From Adineta ricciae (Eukaryota > Rotifera > Eurotatoria > Adinetida > Adinetidae): 64,000 bases of DNA. This document shows, one piece after another, positions 12,842 to 25,445 of the stretch. The position numbers and the translations under genes were made by a program. The notes below the pieces were generated by a model. The model made no database searches. It had not been told where the DNA came from and saw only the letters and a program-made list of their open reading frames with translations. The stretch is taken from positions 1 to 64,000 of the forward strand of contig CAJNOJ010000306.1 of the NCBI GenBank assembly GCA_905250025.1, written 5' to 3'. How positions within the stretch are numbered: position 1 is the first letter of the stretch; each line of letters opens with the position of its first letter.

Positions 12842-13654
12842 ATGAAACGGAAAATGGAGACAAGTGATCATGAACAAGAAGAAGAAGAACAAGACGAACA
12901 GCCGACCACTTCTGTGGACAAAGTTCTCGATGCTGGTGAAAAGAAAAAGAAAATCACACCTGGTGTGATTTACCTCAGTCGCATTCCTAATAAGATGAAT
13001 GTCACGATTATTCGGTCCTATTTCGATCAGTATGGTCATACCGGACGAATCTATTTACAATTATCAAGTAAGTAGCAGAGATCATTCTTCTTCGAAATGC
13101 TTGGTTTGGTATTTTCAAAGAAAATGAAGGTAAAGGCAAACGAGAACGCGGTCCGAAATACACAGAAGGTTGGGTGGAATTCAAATCTAAACGTGAAGCG
13201 AAGTTGATCGCAAAACAATTAAACAATCAACAAGTGGGTGGACGAAGACGAACGCCATGGTATGACGATATTTGGAACATTAAGTAAGTCAAAGCAATGT
13301 TTTGCTTTTAATCTTCACTTTTTTCTCACTAGATATTTGTCGAAATTCCGATGGACACACCTTCACGAACGGTTTCAGTATGAAAATGAAGTACGAAAGA
13401 AACGTCTCCGACAAGAAGTTCTTCAAGCCAAACGTGAAGCAAACTTGTATATTGAAAACGTTGAAAAAGGACGAAAATTGCGTAAACTGGAGAAGAAAAT
13501 GGAGGCAGCACCTGAAGGATTAAATATTCGGGAATGGAACTATGATCAGCAAGATCCACATGAAGCTGCCATGCGACGAAAGTCCAAGAAAAAAGACCAA
13601 CAACAATCGACTGGACTACCTGAGAATTTGTTAAAAGCGATCTTTCCGTCTTGA
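12842..13654 (+). CDS. ABT1: Activator of basal transcription 1 (ABT1/Esf2)
   Basis: Nucleolar RRM protein needed for small-subunit ribosome assembly (yeast Esf2), also described as a TBP-associated activator. Exons 12842-13067, 13121-13283 and 13333-13654 give 236 aa. After an acidic, then basic head comes the split RRM: PGVIYLSRIPNKM, YFDQYGHTGRIYLQ, then KYTEGWVEFKSKREAK and the family signature RRRTPWYDDIWNIKYLSKF with WTHL. The coiled, basic C-terminus (RQEVLQAKREANLYIENVEKG) and the final GLPENLLKAIF also match the family. The start codon is the first base after an AG acceptor (12840-12841). Confidence 0.95.
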
Positions 13655-16127
13655 AACTAATAAATAGAATCATGATCTTGTTTCTATGATGTAATGAATA
13701 ATCTTACTAAGATCAAAAAAAAAGGAATAGACCGATTAACAGGCGAGAAACCTTACGGTCAAAAGCAATAAATACATCAATCGAACAAACATCAGGTTGA
13801 AAACGCCACTGGGCTAAGTGAAAAACAAAAATTCTTTTTGAGCCATACAACGTTTGCGAAGAGAAAATAACGAATCCTGCCTAGAGTGAGAACAGTACAC
13901 ATCTTTATCATTGTTTGACAAATTTTGCTCGACAAGCATCTGTAATACGTAAGAAAAACAATCGAAATCAGTGAAGAAGCGATTTCTTTTTTTAGCTCGC
14001 TTTTGCTTGATTTTCCTCGATGATTCAATTGCTGTGACTAGCTAGCGGCATTGAGGTGCGTTTGTATGCTTGCACTTATCTTTTCCTAGCGCGTATGTTT
14101 ATTCAAATTAGTCTAGCCAATTTTCCTGTTCATCGAATGAATGCATTTCATTCTTTCTATGGTAATGGAACAAGTTAAACAAACATTCTTTCCCTCTCTC
14201 TCTCTCTCCCCTTCTATACTTCTTTCTGACAACTCCTCCGCCTTAACCAATTCAAGCACGTAGAAAAGCGAGCGAATAAGAATCGATGTTGTTCTTTTCT
14301 GAGATTTCATCATTGTGAGAAGTGTGGAGCTTTTGTTCGTTCAATTTCAAGTTCTTCGCAAACAATTCAAAGGGAGGGAGAGAAAAAAAACGAGAATTAT
14401 GAATGTTGAGAGCAGTGCATTACACTCAAGTCTATAGAAACACATACAAATACAGCTAGAGAAAAAAAATGTTCGTGCAATACCCGAGGGTCAATCAACT
14501 GTTGCCTTGAATCAACAACCATTAGACTTTAACCTATAAAAATGGATGTGAGCAACAGTTGGATGAAAAACATGATCATCAATCAGACAGTTGTGTGCCG
14601 TTCTCATCAGTACAATGAAGAGAGGAGAAAAACGAATGACTTCATTAGAAAATTAACTAAGAAAAACAAAGCCTAGGTTTGCTTGTCTTCATTTAATATT
14701 CATTCGCGTTGCTTACATAAGAAATCAAATTGAAAGTTAGAATGATTGAACAAACAATTCAACTGCTACTTTTGTTGTCATTTCATTTGCACATCGCTAA
14801 TCGAAAAGTCAAGTGGATGACGACAGTAGCAGCAGCGGCAGTGAAGGAGGAGATTTTCCTCGATCGGCTGCATATTTTCACATAGATCACTGTCATATAT
14901 ACATCATACCGGATGTCTATCTCGCAATCTATCAATCATTGAACTCGTCATTGCCATTCTCTACAGGCATCATTAGTTCTTACCTACTTACCAAACCTCT
15001 TCGAGTTTCAAACGCAACACCGTGCACATATGGGAATTTGATTAGAAACTTTCCTTTCATTTCTCGTTCAATGGTGTTTATCTAGACTTACAGTAGTAGT
15101 AAAGAAATGTGCCAAATGAATTGTTTTCTTAACATTAACTACCATATGTGAATCTTGTCGGTTCAATCAGATGAAATGATCAACGCATATTGCTGATGAT
15201 GAATGCGAATGATTCGAACTTTACTACGATTAGAAATAATAAGAAGAGAAAAAGGTATTCAATGTTGACTGGTGAAACGTATAGATTTCTATATGAAAAC
15301 AAAAAAAAAACATTTCGCATTCTCTTTAACATGTTAAAGAGAGAAAAAAACAAAGAAGAGAGGCTAGGATAACAAAATTTAGTATGAGATCTCGTCGATG
15401 AATGTGTGTTTATGTTACAAATCTGTATAAATATACGCTTTGATCAAAAAAATCTAACCCATTAGGAAAAAAGAACGATCGCGATGCGAGGCAGAGTAGA
15501 GAAAGTGTAAGATGATGATAGACATTAGTAACGATAGTTATGATTCTGATCATGATTCCTTGTTTCGAAGATCATTTTCATCTTTGATTATGAACAAGTC
15601 GGATTCATCTTGGCAGTTGATTTCTTTAACAGTGTCTATACGTGCCTTACGGCTAACAAACGAAACCTTTCATCCAAATCAGTATCGACTAGAGAACAGA
15701 TGAACACCTTGTGATGACGATGGCAATGTGTTTAAACAAATATTATTTCAACTCTGTTACTGATCTTAAATGGCCGCGTGACGAACTTCGTTCAACACAA
15801 ATTATATCCGATAGGCAAAATCAAAGTTTGATTAGAAGCGGCGCCGGAAGAATGGATTATCTACATGTGTCAAAGATCATTTCATAACTGGTAAAAACAG
15901 ATTTTCTTTCTTTTTCTCTCTATCGCTCTCATCGTCGTCACAGTAGGAACACCACGCCTTCTATTAATCTGATTGATACCATTTAACAATCATCTGTGAC
16001 GCACAGCATGAAAATATTGAAAACATATTGGAAAATGAAAACGTTTTCCTTCCCTCCTTTCTTCGACTTTCAAATGCAGATGTAGATTTCGATTGCAATT
16101 GATTTATTAATAAATGATGACGTTCGT
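13655..16127. other. Gene-poor region upstream of the forkhead gene
   Basis: No coding sequence could be supported on either strand. It includes a TC run near 14190-14208, several A-rich tracts, and a short acidic frame at 14813 (DDDSSSSGSEGG) that is not conserved with anything recognised. The region may hold control elements of the forkhead gene, but nothing in the sequence proves it. Confidence 0.5.
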
Positions 16128-16348
16128 TTGTTCGAATAGAACAGGCAGGACTTGTCAAAAGCAGTAACAACAACAACAACAACATTCTTTTTTCTCCTGG
16201 ACGACGAACGATGTAAAAAGAGAAGGAAAGTTTATTTGATTGGTCAAAAAATCTGATTCGCGTAGAGAAGGAAAGAATGGCATCGTATTAACGATTGGCA
16301 GGAGGGAGAGAGAGAGAGAGAAAGGAGAGCGAGAGAGAAAAAACTCCA
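16128..16348. repeat. 221-bp exact direct repeat, left copy (contig end)
   Basis: Identical over its full length to 16350-16570, with only the N at 16349 between them. It contains a CAA repeat and a GA run. A perfect repeat abutting an N is the mark of two contigs whose ends overlap but were not merged. Confidence 0.95.
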
Positions 16349-16349
16349 N

Positions 16350-16570
16350 TTGTTCGAATAGAACAGGCAGGACTTGTCAAAAGCAGTAACAACAACAACA
16401 ACAACATTCTTTTTTCTCCTGGACGACGAACGATGTAAAAAGAGAAGGAAAGTTTATTTGATTGGTCAAAAAATCTGATTCGCGTAGAGAAGGAAAGAAT
16501 GGCATCGTATTAACGATTGGCAGGAGGGAGAGAGAGAGAGAGAAAGGAGAGCGAGAGAGAAAAAACTCCA
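16350..16570. repeat. 221-bp exact direct repeat, right copy (contig start)
   Basis: Second copy of 16128-16348. After it the sequence continues into unique DNA leading to the forkhead exon, so the contigs join cleanly if one copy is removed. Confidence 0.95.
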
Positions 16571-17001
16571 GTGGATTTGTTATTCTTATAGCGACGAAAG
16601 AAGAAAATTGCTTGATGAGTAAGCATACGCTGGTAGCAGTCTCTACGTACTTTTTATATTAATTTTGATTATCGGGAAGAACTTCTATTTATTTAACCAA
16701 GCAAAGAAAATTCTTCGTGTCCAAGGCTGTCAAAAAAGGACGAGAAGAGAGAAGAAGAAGAAGAAGAAGAGAGAAAGTAATAAAAACAGTCGATCAAATC
16801 GTAATTTCTGTTTATTATTACGAAAAACATACATTCGTCTATCCCTCCAGTCGATTTTCTTTTTTTTGTTATATATCGACTAGTTCCGTATTTGTTTTAT
16901 TTGGCTCATAGTATCAATGTTATTGTTTTCTTTTTTCTCTTATTAAAATAATCACTGTGATAAGCAATTAATATTCTAATCATCGACAAATATAAATATA
17001 A

Positions 17002-17412
17002 ATGACAAATTCAAGTTCACCACCAATTACTCCATCAACAAACCATACTTCACCGGCAACGACATTTTCCAACTATTACGATTCAACAAATGCTGCTGCT
17101 GCTGCTGTCGCTGCTGCTGCCTACTATACTCCGTCAACAAATCGTTTGATTCATCCAACATCCGCGACAGCACCGTCCTACAATGTTCACCAGACGAACC
17201 CATATTCCGGTTATTCTGACGCTGCTGCATATCATCTACTCTCCCGTCCATCGGCAGCGGCTTATTCCTATGCGATGTCAACGGTTAATTCGAAGGAAAA
17301 AGCGAAACCGGCGATGAGTTACATAGCGTTGATCACCTCGGCTATTCAAAATAGTCCCGATCAGAAATGTACTTTAAACGGAATCTATCGATACATTATG
17401 GATCATTATCCA
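17002..17412 (+). CDS. Forkhead transcription factor, FoxC-like, first exon only
   Basis: 137 codons from the ATG at 17002 to a GTAAGT donor at 17413. An alanine-rich, Tyr/Ser-rich N-terminal region (with [10 protein letters not shown]) is followed by the start of a forkhead domain: [14 protein letters not shown], then [15 protein letters not shown]. The usual KPPYSYIALI is [10 protein letters not shown] here. TLNGIYxFIMD is characteristic of FoxC/FoxL1-type domains. The rest of the domain (helix 3, wings) is missing because the next exon lies beyond the N at 17432; the bases after that N belong to the ESRP contig. This is a DNA-binding developmental regulator, broken by assembly rather than mutation. 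Confidence 0.85.
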
Positions 17413-17431
17413 GTAAGTTTAAACTGCATGA

Positions 17432-17432
17432 N
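17432..17432. other. Single N, probable contig join
   Basis: It lies 20 bases inside the forkhead intron and about 100 bases before the start of the second copy of the ESRP block. Left and right sequences have no evident relation. Confidence 0.65.
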
Positions 17433-18494
17433 AGGAAGCTACGAGTTCTATCAACCACATAATCCGAAATACTGTTAAAAGCTTTTCTTTCTTTTACATT
17501 TCTTTTCTTCTTCTTTTAATGTAGATAGCGTTTGTGCGTGCGTGTATTCATGATCTCATCCTTTATTTTCAAAATCTCATCCATTTTCTCGCTTTGTGAT
17601 TATTGTATTTGTATGTCCGTATGTGTGTATCGATCAACGAAGGAAAATATAGACATTTTCAGAATAAGTCGTTGTTTGTTGTCCTTGCGACACTATCCGA
17701 TTTCGTCGACAAAGTATTACAAATGCGGACTAAAATAGTGCAAAACATGATTCGCTGATTAATTCATTCGAGTAGTTAAAAGCCTGTCAACAAGTATCGT
17801 TTAAAATCATTTAATAACAAAAATAAGTTTACATGGAAATCAAGTTGCTTGTTTCAAGATGTTTTTGTCCTAATCTTGTTCGGTCGGGCATTTTTTCTCT
17901 CATATATTGAATATAAACCGATCTATATAGATTCTTTTTGATTTCTAATGTGAATTTATTCGCACAGAAACCAGCTGTTACTGCTCTGCCACCCACTCTG
18001 AACAGGCCGACAAATATCTTGTCATCGGAGAGAAATGAAGATGCAGCCAGAAGGAAACGAAGAAAGTTTACAATGAATTGTTCAGAACATCTTTCTAAAA
18101 GTACAATGGGTTCGAAAAGAAAACAATGTTAGTTGTGGGGCATCAGCTGGTGGTATCAAGGCAAAAATGCCTTTTGATTTTGTTCGCTGATCATTCGAAA
18201 ATTTTCAATGTGCTTTTAAACAAAGCACTAGTGAGTAAATTATCATCTTTAATTTCAGTTTTTTCTTATATTGTGTCACAGTTGGGAATGTTTTTCTTTT
18301 CTTCTCTTTTTTTTTCTGACGATTGATTGTCTTCCATTGTTATTTGATCGATTATACTTTTTTCAATTTTCCAATAACATTGTGTTTTTTCCTCCCACCA
18401 TAGTCATCCTATCTCTTGCCGTTTTCATTTTTCTCTCTCAGTACGTATCGCGGTGCTATTAGAAGCGGATTCGCTGGTCACGTTGCTATTTTCA
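17433..18494. other. Upstream region of ESRP copy B
   Basis: From 17533 on, this is the allelic counterpart of the region before ESRP in copy A. No gene is seen; a pyrimidine run ending in AG occurs shortly before the start codon, at the same place as in copy A. Confidence 0.5.
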
Positions 18495-21400
18495 ATGACG
18501 TCGTCCGCATCAGTCGGGCCAAATGCGAATACCGAAAAGAAACAATATCTGTGCCTCTTCCATGCAATTACATCTGGATTATTGGGCGACAATCTTGGGT
18601 CTGATGAACAGGAAATCATCGAGATGATCTACTTGATCATTGACATCGAAGGAAAACAAGTACGTTTCGCTTTCACGGATTTTTTTCTTCTAATAAAAAA
18701 TGTGTCCGTAGACTGTAGGTTTACAACGCGAATACATTCGGTCTTGTTATACGCACGTATTGACGGATGAATGTAAGGAAATCAGTGGCATTGACGAAAC
18801 ATTGGTCTTCTCATCGGAGTTGAATCTCGATGGAGCATTGCGAAAAGTAATTGAAGTCGAATGAGTGTATATTCTGACGTTTTACTTTGGCTGTTCTTCT
18901 GTTCTAGTTTGACATATTTTTACGTGAGAATACGGGAGTAAATGTGACATTCGTTTGTGAAAATTGCCTTCATTTACGTCAATGTTTACATCCAGAAAGT
19001 GCGAAAAAGTCAATATCTTTACCTAACTATTACTGGAAATATTTTGATTTAAGACTGGAATTTGAAAAGATGTATAAAACTTCTGAATGTCCGAATTTAA
19101 TTTCTATGTCCGAAAGTAAACTCCATCCGCAAGCGAAAAAACTCTTGATATCACGTATTGATCTTCTTTAGAATTAAATCTTTGTCCTATATCCGAAACT
19201 GATTATTGCATGCGACATATTAAACTTATGGAACTGATCGTCCATCAAATGTTAAACGATGGTAGATTTTCCTTAGTCCCAATTCATTGTTTTTAGTCCA
19301 TCTATCTATCTATCTACAGGACATCATTTCAAAGAACCTGAAAGTATTATGATCAATTTACAGCAAGGCATATGGTACAGCATTTTGGTATTACTCTGCT
19401 AATCGATATCTTTTGTTTTCTGTTGAATTAGTTCTATGGAGGACAATATCGAAGAAAGTACAGTTGTTCGTGCACGCGGATTACCATGGCAATGCACCGA
19501 TCAGGATGTTGCGAAGTTTTTCCGTGGTCTCGATATAGAAAAGTGAGATTAAGAACTTGATGTATGTAAAGAACTAAAGAGAATTCATTAATTTGGTTTA
19601 GGGGTGGTGTTGCTCTTTGTCTTAGTACTCAGGGACGTCGTAATGGCGAAGCTCTAGTTCGTTTCTCTACTATTGAACACCGTGAATTAGCATTACGCCG
19701 CCATAAACATCATATTGGCCAACGTTACATAGAAGTTTACAAAGCAACTGGACGTGATTTTCTCAATGTCGCTGGAGGTAAATAGGGGCAGACTTGAAAG
19801 AGATAATTCATTGTCGATCAATGATCTTTCTTTATACTTTAAACTTCCGGTAGATTGTCATTCGTTTTCTCTTAGCAAAGGTCATTGATCATTAACGAGT
19901 GACAACATTTTGAATGCAGTAGGTTATGCAAATACAGCTAAGAAGAAGAAGAGAAAATTGACCGAGTAACGAACTGTATTTACTCACGGATTAAAAAGAT
20001 TCACTTGTGAACAATAACGAAAGTGAACCAAGTATGAGTAAATCATATCATTATTAGTAAATTGTCTTGCTTTCAGTCTGATGTCTCGATTCGTTCAGAC
20101 ATTGACAAAGAAGAATTCTTTTCGAAGAAGAGAAAGTGCGTTAGATTGAAAGAAATCGAAACTAATCTCTTCTGTTTTGTTGAAGGTAAATAATTAAAAA
20201 TCTTTGCAATGCATACGCGCGCGTCCTTTTGTCATCATTATCATCATCACAAATAAAAGAACAAGAAGAAAAAAAACGAGCCATTGAGAGATTGAGAAGA
20301 CAATAATTCGATCGGAGGGTTTTTTTTTCGTCAAATTTGCTTGTCGTCATGTATGTGTGTTCAGGCTTCTAAGTTGTCTGTCAACGAAAGTTTGGCGTTC
20401 TTCCTAAGATTGTTGATACTTGTCAAACGTGTTAAATATTTTACTTTTCTTTTTCTTCAAATCGAATGTCGTGGCATAGTCAAGCATTGACAGAGTCTAT
20501 CACATCGTTTTGCTTCTTATTCGCTCTCATTTGCATAAACACATAAACATACATTCTAGACTTTTGAAAAACGTGTTCAATGTAAAATACCCTCGCCATG
20601 GGCAATACCAAAGGTGTATCTTACAATGGCAATTTGTATTATCATTATTTAGATTATTTAAAAAGTTTGTATATTAACATCTTGAAAGCATTTACCTTCT
20701 GCTCTCGTTTCTCCTGCGCGTCTGTTTTCAATTAGGATCAGATAGAGTGTCATTTTTCGTTGACGTTCGTTATATCTTTTAAGCTTTGTTACTTAAACGA
20801 GAGGAAGAAACGAAGGAAAGTTGGAAGCGAGTACTCATAGATAGGCTTTTTTAAACTTAATCAGATGTATCGATTCGGTAGGCGTTTTTCGAAATATCGA
20901 ATTGAACTTATTTTGAATTTTTAAGGATCGAACTCAGAAGCTCAAGCTTTCCTACAACGTGATGGTCAAGTGATTATTCGTATGCGTGGGTTACCATTTG
21001 ATGCAGTTGCGAAAGATGTGGTATGTTTGTGCAAGAAATCGATCGAACAAGAGAGAAACTTTCGTTTTGTTTAGATCGAATTTTTTACGCGTGGTGATAT
21101 ACCAACTCATGTTGTGGACGGTGAAGAAGGTGTGTTGTTTGTTCACTATCCCGATGGGCGAAGTACAGGTGATGCGTTCGTCATGGTCAAAACAGAAAAT
21201 GAAGCATCTCAAGCGCTGCTTAAACATAAAGAAACGATGGGTGCGCGATATATCGAACTATTTCGAAGTACAACAGCTGAAGTTCAACAAGTTTGTTCGA
21301 TTGGATAGGTTCATTTTCTGAAAGAAGTATATCGGTGTTGTTTGAATAGGTTTTTCGACGAAGTCAAGATCCGAAGAATTTTCAAACGTCATTGAAAGAT

Positions 21401-22312
21401 ATTCCATATGCGCCGTTACCTATTCTACCCCCGGAAATGTTAACCAGTGGTAATAAAAAAGATTGTATTCGAGTTCGCAACCTACCAATTGAATGTGGTA
21501 TCGAACAAATCTTGGAATTTCTCGGTATTCATGCACAACATATCGTATGAGATGTCGTTTTAATCTCTTATAAATCAGCAGGATTGTTGTTTTAGATTGC
21601 ACAAGGCGTTCATATGGTTTATAATGCACATGTAAGTTGACATAATCACGAGAAAAGAAACAAATCTAGATTTGATTGTATTATTCGTTTCAAAGGGTCA
21701 ACCATCAGGTGAAGCATTCATTCAAATGAATTCCGAAAGTGCTTCATTTAATGCAGCGGCACATAAGAATAATAAATATATGTTTTTCAATGGTAAAAGA
21801 CGATATATTGAAGTTCTTCAATGTTCAGGTGAAGATATGAATCAAATTTTACTTGGTCTTGTTCCATCGAATCTAATTCCAACGAATCTTCAGCGACCAG
21901 CAATCTATTCATCTCATCGAGGTACAACAAAAACTAATCGTTCTCTTCATATCAGAATTCGAATCTCGATTTTAGCTGCACCACTCGTGCCAATGTCGAC
22001 TTTACCATCACAGATGCTTCCACCGAACATGTCGATGCCCTTAGCACCCCCAAACCAGCCTTCAACAATACCAAACATGCCACTAACATCCACAATTCCT
22101 TCGACTTCATCAGCATCGACTATGAACGGTTTACATCCGAATGCCACTTTTTATCCTATGCAAGTTTTCTACTATCCAACACCATCGATATATCTGCAAG
22201 CAGGACAAATGCATCCGACACCCATGACCTTTGTTTTACGAGGTAAATCTTTCCCTAAACTTTCTTATCTCTTACAAAACATATTTTCCTAGGAGAAGCT
22301 GGTCAATACTAA
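18495..22312 (+). CDS. ESRP: Epithelial splicing regulatory protein (ESRP/Fusilli), copy B
   Basis: Same exon layout and domains as the copy at 969-4801, about 664 aa, with all introns and reading frames intact. Differences include a four-codon in-frame loss in the Pro/Ser-rich tail (SISP absent before IYLQAG), a Tyr-to-His change in RRM2 (IPTHVV) and several substitutions in the tail, while RRM1-3 core motifs are unchanged. AATAAA at 22373 is the likely polyadenylation signal. Two intact, slightly diverged copies fit two alleles. Confidence 0.95.
19923..19969 (+). CDS. Candidate alternative last exon of ESRP copy B
   Basis: Counterpart of 2387-2430: acceptor AG at 19921-19922, then a frame fitting the upstream exon phase, ending [15 protein letters not shown] and a stop. 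It differs from copy A by one inserted AAG, leaving the frame open. ATTAAA follows at 19990. Confidence 0.45.
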
Positions 22313-22832
22313 TGATCATGATACATCGTTTTTCCGTAAAGTTGTCTTTCGTTTTATTCCGACAATGCAGTGAATAAATTTGATTTCTACCAATGCAATT
22401 TTCAATGTACAACTCTTTCGTTTCCGCGTACATATGGAAAGAGAAACGCCATATACATCTCTTGAACTAATTTAGCAGTGATTGCAATTGTGTTTACTTC
22501 TCTCGTTTCATTTCGTTTTTGCTCTTCGTTGTTTCTATACTCATGTTTACTGCTATCATTGTATCTTCTATTTTACATTCTTTAAATTATTCATAACATG
22601 TCTTTTTTGTCATTTTTATTCGTATTAAATCTGAATACATCTTTTGTGAAAAACAATTATACTCTGTCGACTTAAAAGTACACAACAAAGGCCGACGCCA
22701 TCGGGCACTGGATGCGTGAATCATCCTTTTATTAAAATTAAATCGAGAAAACAGCTGTGACCATCAGATAATAAATACTGATGTTATGAGACCCTTTAGC
22801 ATTCTTTTCTTGTTCGGTGAATCTCGAAACAA

Positions 22833-23190
22833 ATGGCTGCTACGAACAGTAAGTCGGAACGTTTAGTTTCAATGCTTCGGCTATGAGGAATATTCGCTAG
22901 ATAAATCAGGCAATCCCACGGAAGATTTGACGAAAGAATTTCGTTTATTTGATCGAAACAATGATGGATTTATCGATAAAAATGAATTGAAAGTTATTTT
23001 ACAAAAGATCTTACCAAAATTTCAATTGCCTGATGATGAAATTCAACGAATGATTTCCAATGTTGACACGAACAAAGATGGTAAAATTGATTACAAAGGT
23101 AAACTTTTCATTCCCTTCTTATTTGTCCAAATGTTTCATCATTAAATAGAATTTATGGAATCAATCTATCCACAACTACCAGCGATGTAA
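22833..23190 (+). CDS. Small two-EF-hand calcium-binding protein, copy B
   Basis: Allelic counterpart of the gene at 5322, with the same three exons and 84 aa. A Lys-to-Thr change (NPTEDL) and an Ala-to-Val change (ELKVIL) are visible; both EF loops are identical. Confidence 0.88.
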
Positions 23191-23448
23191 TTCACAAGCA
23201 AGAAACTTCTTTCGGACACTTTTTCTTTATATCATTATCTTATTTATTCTAATCTAATAAAGTCAAGAAAACATTACTCAGATTCTACGTTGACATTCGG
23301 CTCATAGATTAGTATTATGTTAAGATCGATAAAAGATGTTTTCCTTTTATTAAATACAAAAGAAAAGAATACTTTTTTGAGATTGAATCGTAGTGCAGAA
23401 TAATAAATGGTAAGTGTTGCTCTCTGATCATATAGTTCATGTTTTGAC

Positions 23449-25198
23449 TTAATTCATTGCTGCGTCATCGGATAGTTCGCCTTCATCGATCATCATATTT
23501 CCTTGGCCAGTTGGAACATAATGTCGGCGAGGAACATTCATATTATTATTATTATTTGGTGAACGAGTTGCTGATGATATCGAATCATCCTTTACACAAA
23601 GATTGGCTTTGATGATCGCTGAGCGAAGTAAGAGTGCGCGGGTGATCTTTTCCGATTGTTTGGTGATTGTGAGAGCATGTTGATACGCATGCCAACGTTG
23701 ATCGGTATCAGCAACGTAGAGAATCTTGTTTTTCGAATCAATTCGCGCTTTGATCTTTCCCAAACGTATCAAATTCACGAGTTCGTCTTCGAGATCATCG
23801 AGAGTTGTATTTAATTGAGTGGCCATGATGGTCATACTCGCGTTTTTGTAAGGAAGAAAGTATGTGATGATGATCCGATGACGAATTTCATAGTACAATG
23901 TACGCAAGTGTGGTACGAGATATTGATCCAGCGCTAAAATCGGTTCGATTTGTGACATTAATGCCAAACAGGTTGAATAGGATGTTTCATAGAATTTCAA
24001 AAGAATATCTCGAACAGACGGTTCCAATTCCAGATATTGTTTCATATTTGGCGACATGATGATTAAGCGGTGTAGTTCTGACCGCTCGAATGTTGCTAAA
24101 CTACACAGACAGACGTATTGAATCAGAGTTTGAGGTGAGATTAGATCCTACAAAGAAAACAACATGTTTCTTTGGTTTGTAAAGCATTCAAGTTCTGATA
24201 CAAACCTGAAAATAATTCGAACAATGTTCAAACGAAACACCGAGAAAATGTCGTGCAGCTAATTTGTATCTTTTCGTTGCTAATTCAGCAATACCCGCAT
24301 AGACTTTCAAGCGAGATGCTAAGATCGCATCTGATGCAATCATTGCATTGGTCGTTGAAATCTCCATTGGATTGACTACAGACGATGTTGGTATGGGTGT
24401 TGTTGTCGTTGTCGTCGTCGTCGCGCTCGATTTCGCTGTTGATTCTAAGCTTTCAATAGCTTGTTCAGCTTTGCTTACATACGATAGAACGTTTGACCAA
24501 TTTTGCATGTAAAACGATGCTTTGATAACGTTCATACACATGGTTATCATATGTCGTGGTGTGACACAATAATCTCTTGAACGTACGTAACAACGAATTG
24601 CATTGAAAAAGTCACCAGCATCTAAGTAATGATCACCGAGATCGTCGTGGCCGCGACGTATGGAATCTTTGATCGAATTGGTGCGAAAATTTCTTAGGTC
24701 GGTATCGAGCTTTTCTAACTTTTGAGTATAACCACGTTGGGTTTTTTCATACCAATTCGGATCGAGATCATTTGGCAGTGGAATATTCTGTTTTTTCAGC
24801 TCATCTAAAACCTTTTTCATTCAAACAAATTATGAGAAAGATGAGAACGTTCACAAAAACGTCTGTACTTGTTTATAGATCGATGTAAAATGAGTTTCTT
24901 GAATGTATTTCAAACTTGCTAGAAGTGCTTCATTGTGCAATGCTGGACAGTGATCAGCGATATATAACAAACGGTAAATTCGCATAAGACCTGTGTAAGA
25001 TGATGTGATGGTATCAAGTTCGAAACCAGTTGCGGATACGTTCACTTGATAATTGCCTTCATACGATGATGCTGTCGAATTACCGTTGGAGTGTGACGTA
25101 GAAAGGTTATTATTCGTATCGCCACTACTACTAACGATGTTTTGAACATCCATTTGCTGATTGTGAGAACCACTTTCGAAGTTTCTTGATAAATTCAT
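23449..25198 (-). CDS. GPS1: COP9 signalosome complex subunit 1, copy B
   Basis: Allelic counterpart of the gene at 5937-7689, same three exons and trans-splice-type acceptor before the start. The Thr run in the middle is shorter. In the last 202 residues only four substitutions are seen (for example SFLLRS to ALLLRS and MMMDEG to MMIDEG), so the protein is under strong constraint. Confidence 0.96.
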
Positions 25199-25445
25199 AT
25201 CTAAAATCGATAAATGTAAGTACAAGTTTTGTGTTTTCCATCGAGTTCAACAGATGAATTCTATGTTATAGGGACAAGAAGAGAATCAGTTTCTTTCTCC
25301 AGTGAAGCTGACGAAGGATTGTAGAAAGACGCTGATTAGTTGTTTCTTGCAACCAATTGGGTATTTTCTTATAAAACATCGACTACAATGCCCAGACCGG
25401 AAGAAAAATTCAATATAATCGCTGTCATTTCATTCGAATTTATAC

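Larger units (their letters stand above)
17533..25276. repeat. Copy B of the 7.7-kb duplicated (allele-like) segment
   Basis: Second copy of the block at 1-7767, direct orientation. It starts close behind the single N at 17432, and similarity to copy A can be followed from the first base of the window. After about 25276 the sequence continues into the ANGEL gene, whereas copy A continues into unrelated sequence and a repeat-family gene. The placement of an N at the head of this copy suggests a contig boundary, so the tandem arrangement may be an assembly product rather than a chromosomal duplication. Confidence 0.95.

Noticed and set aside
15190..15703. Short plus-strand frames in the forkhead upstream region
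   Set aside because: Composition follows A-rich tracts; no splice context or family resemblance.
16462..16911. Lys/Arg-rich frames after the 221-bp repeat
   Set aside because: Encoded by purine runs (GA repeats); low complexity, overlapping in two frames.
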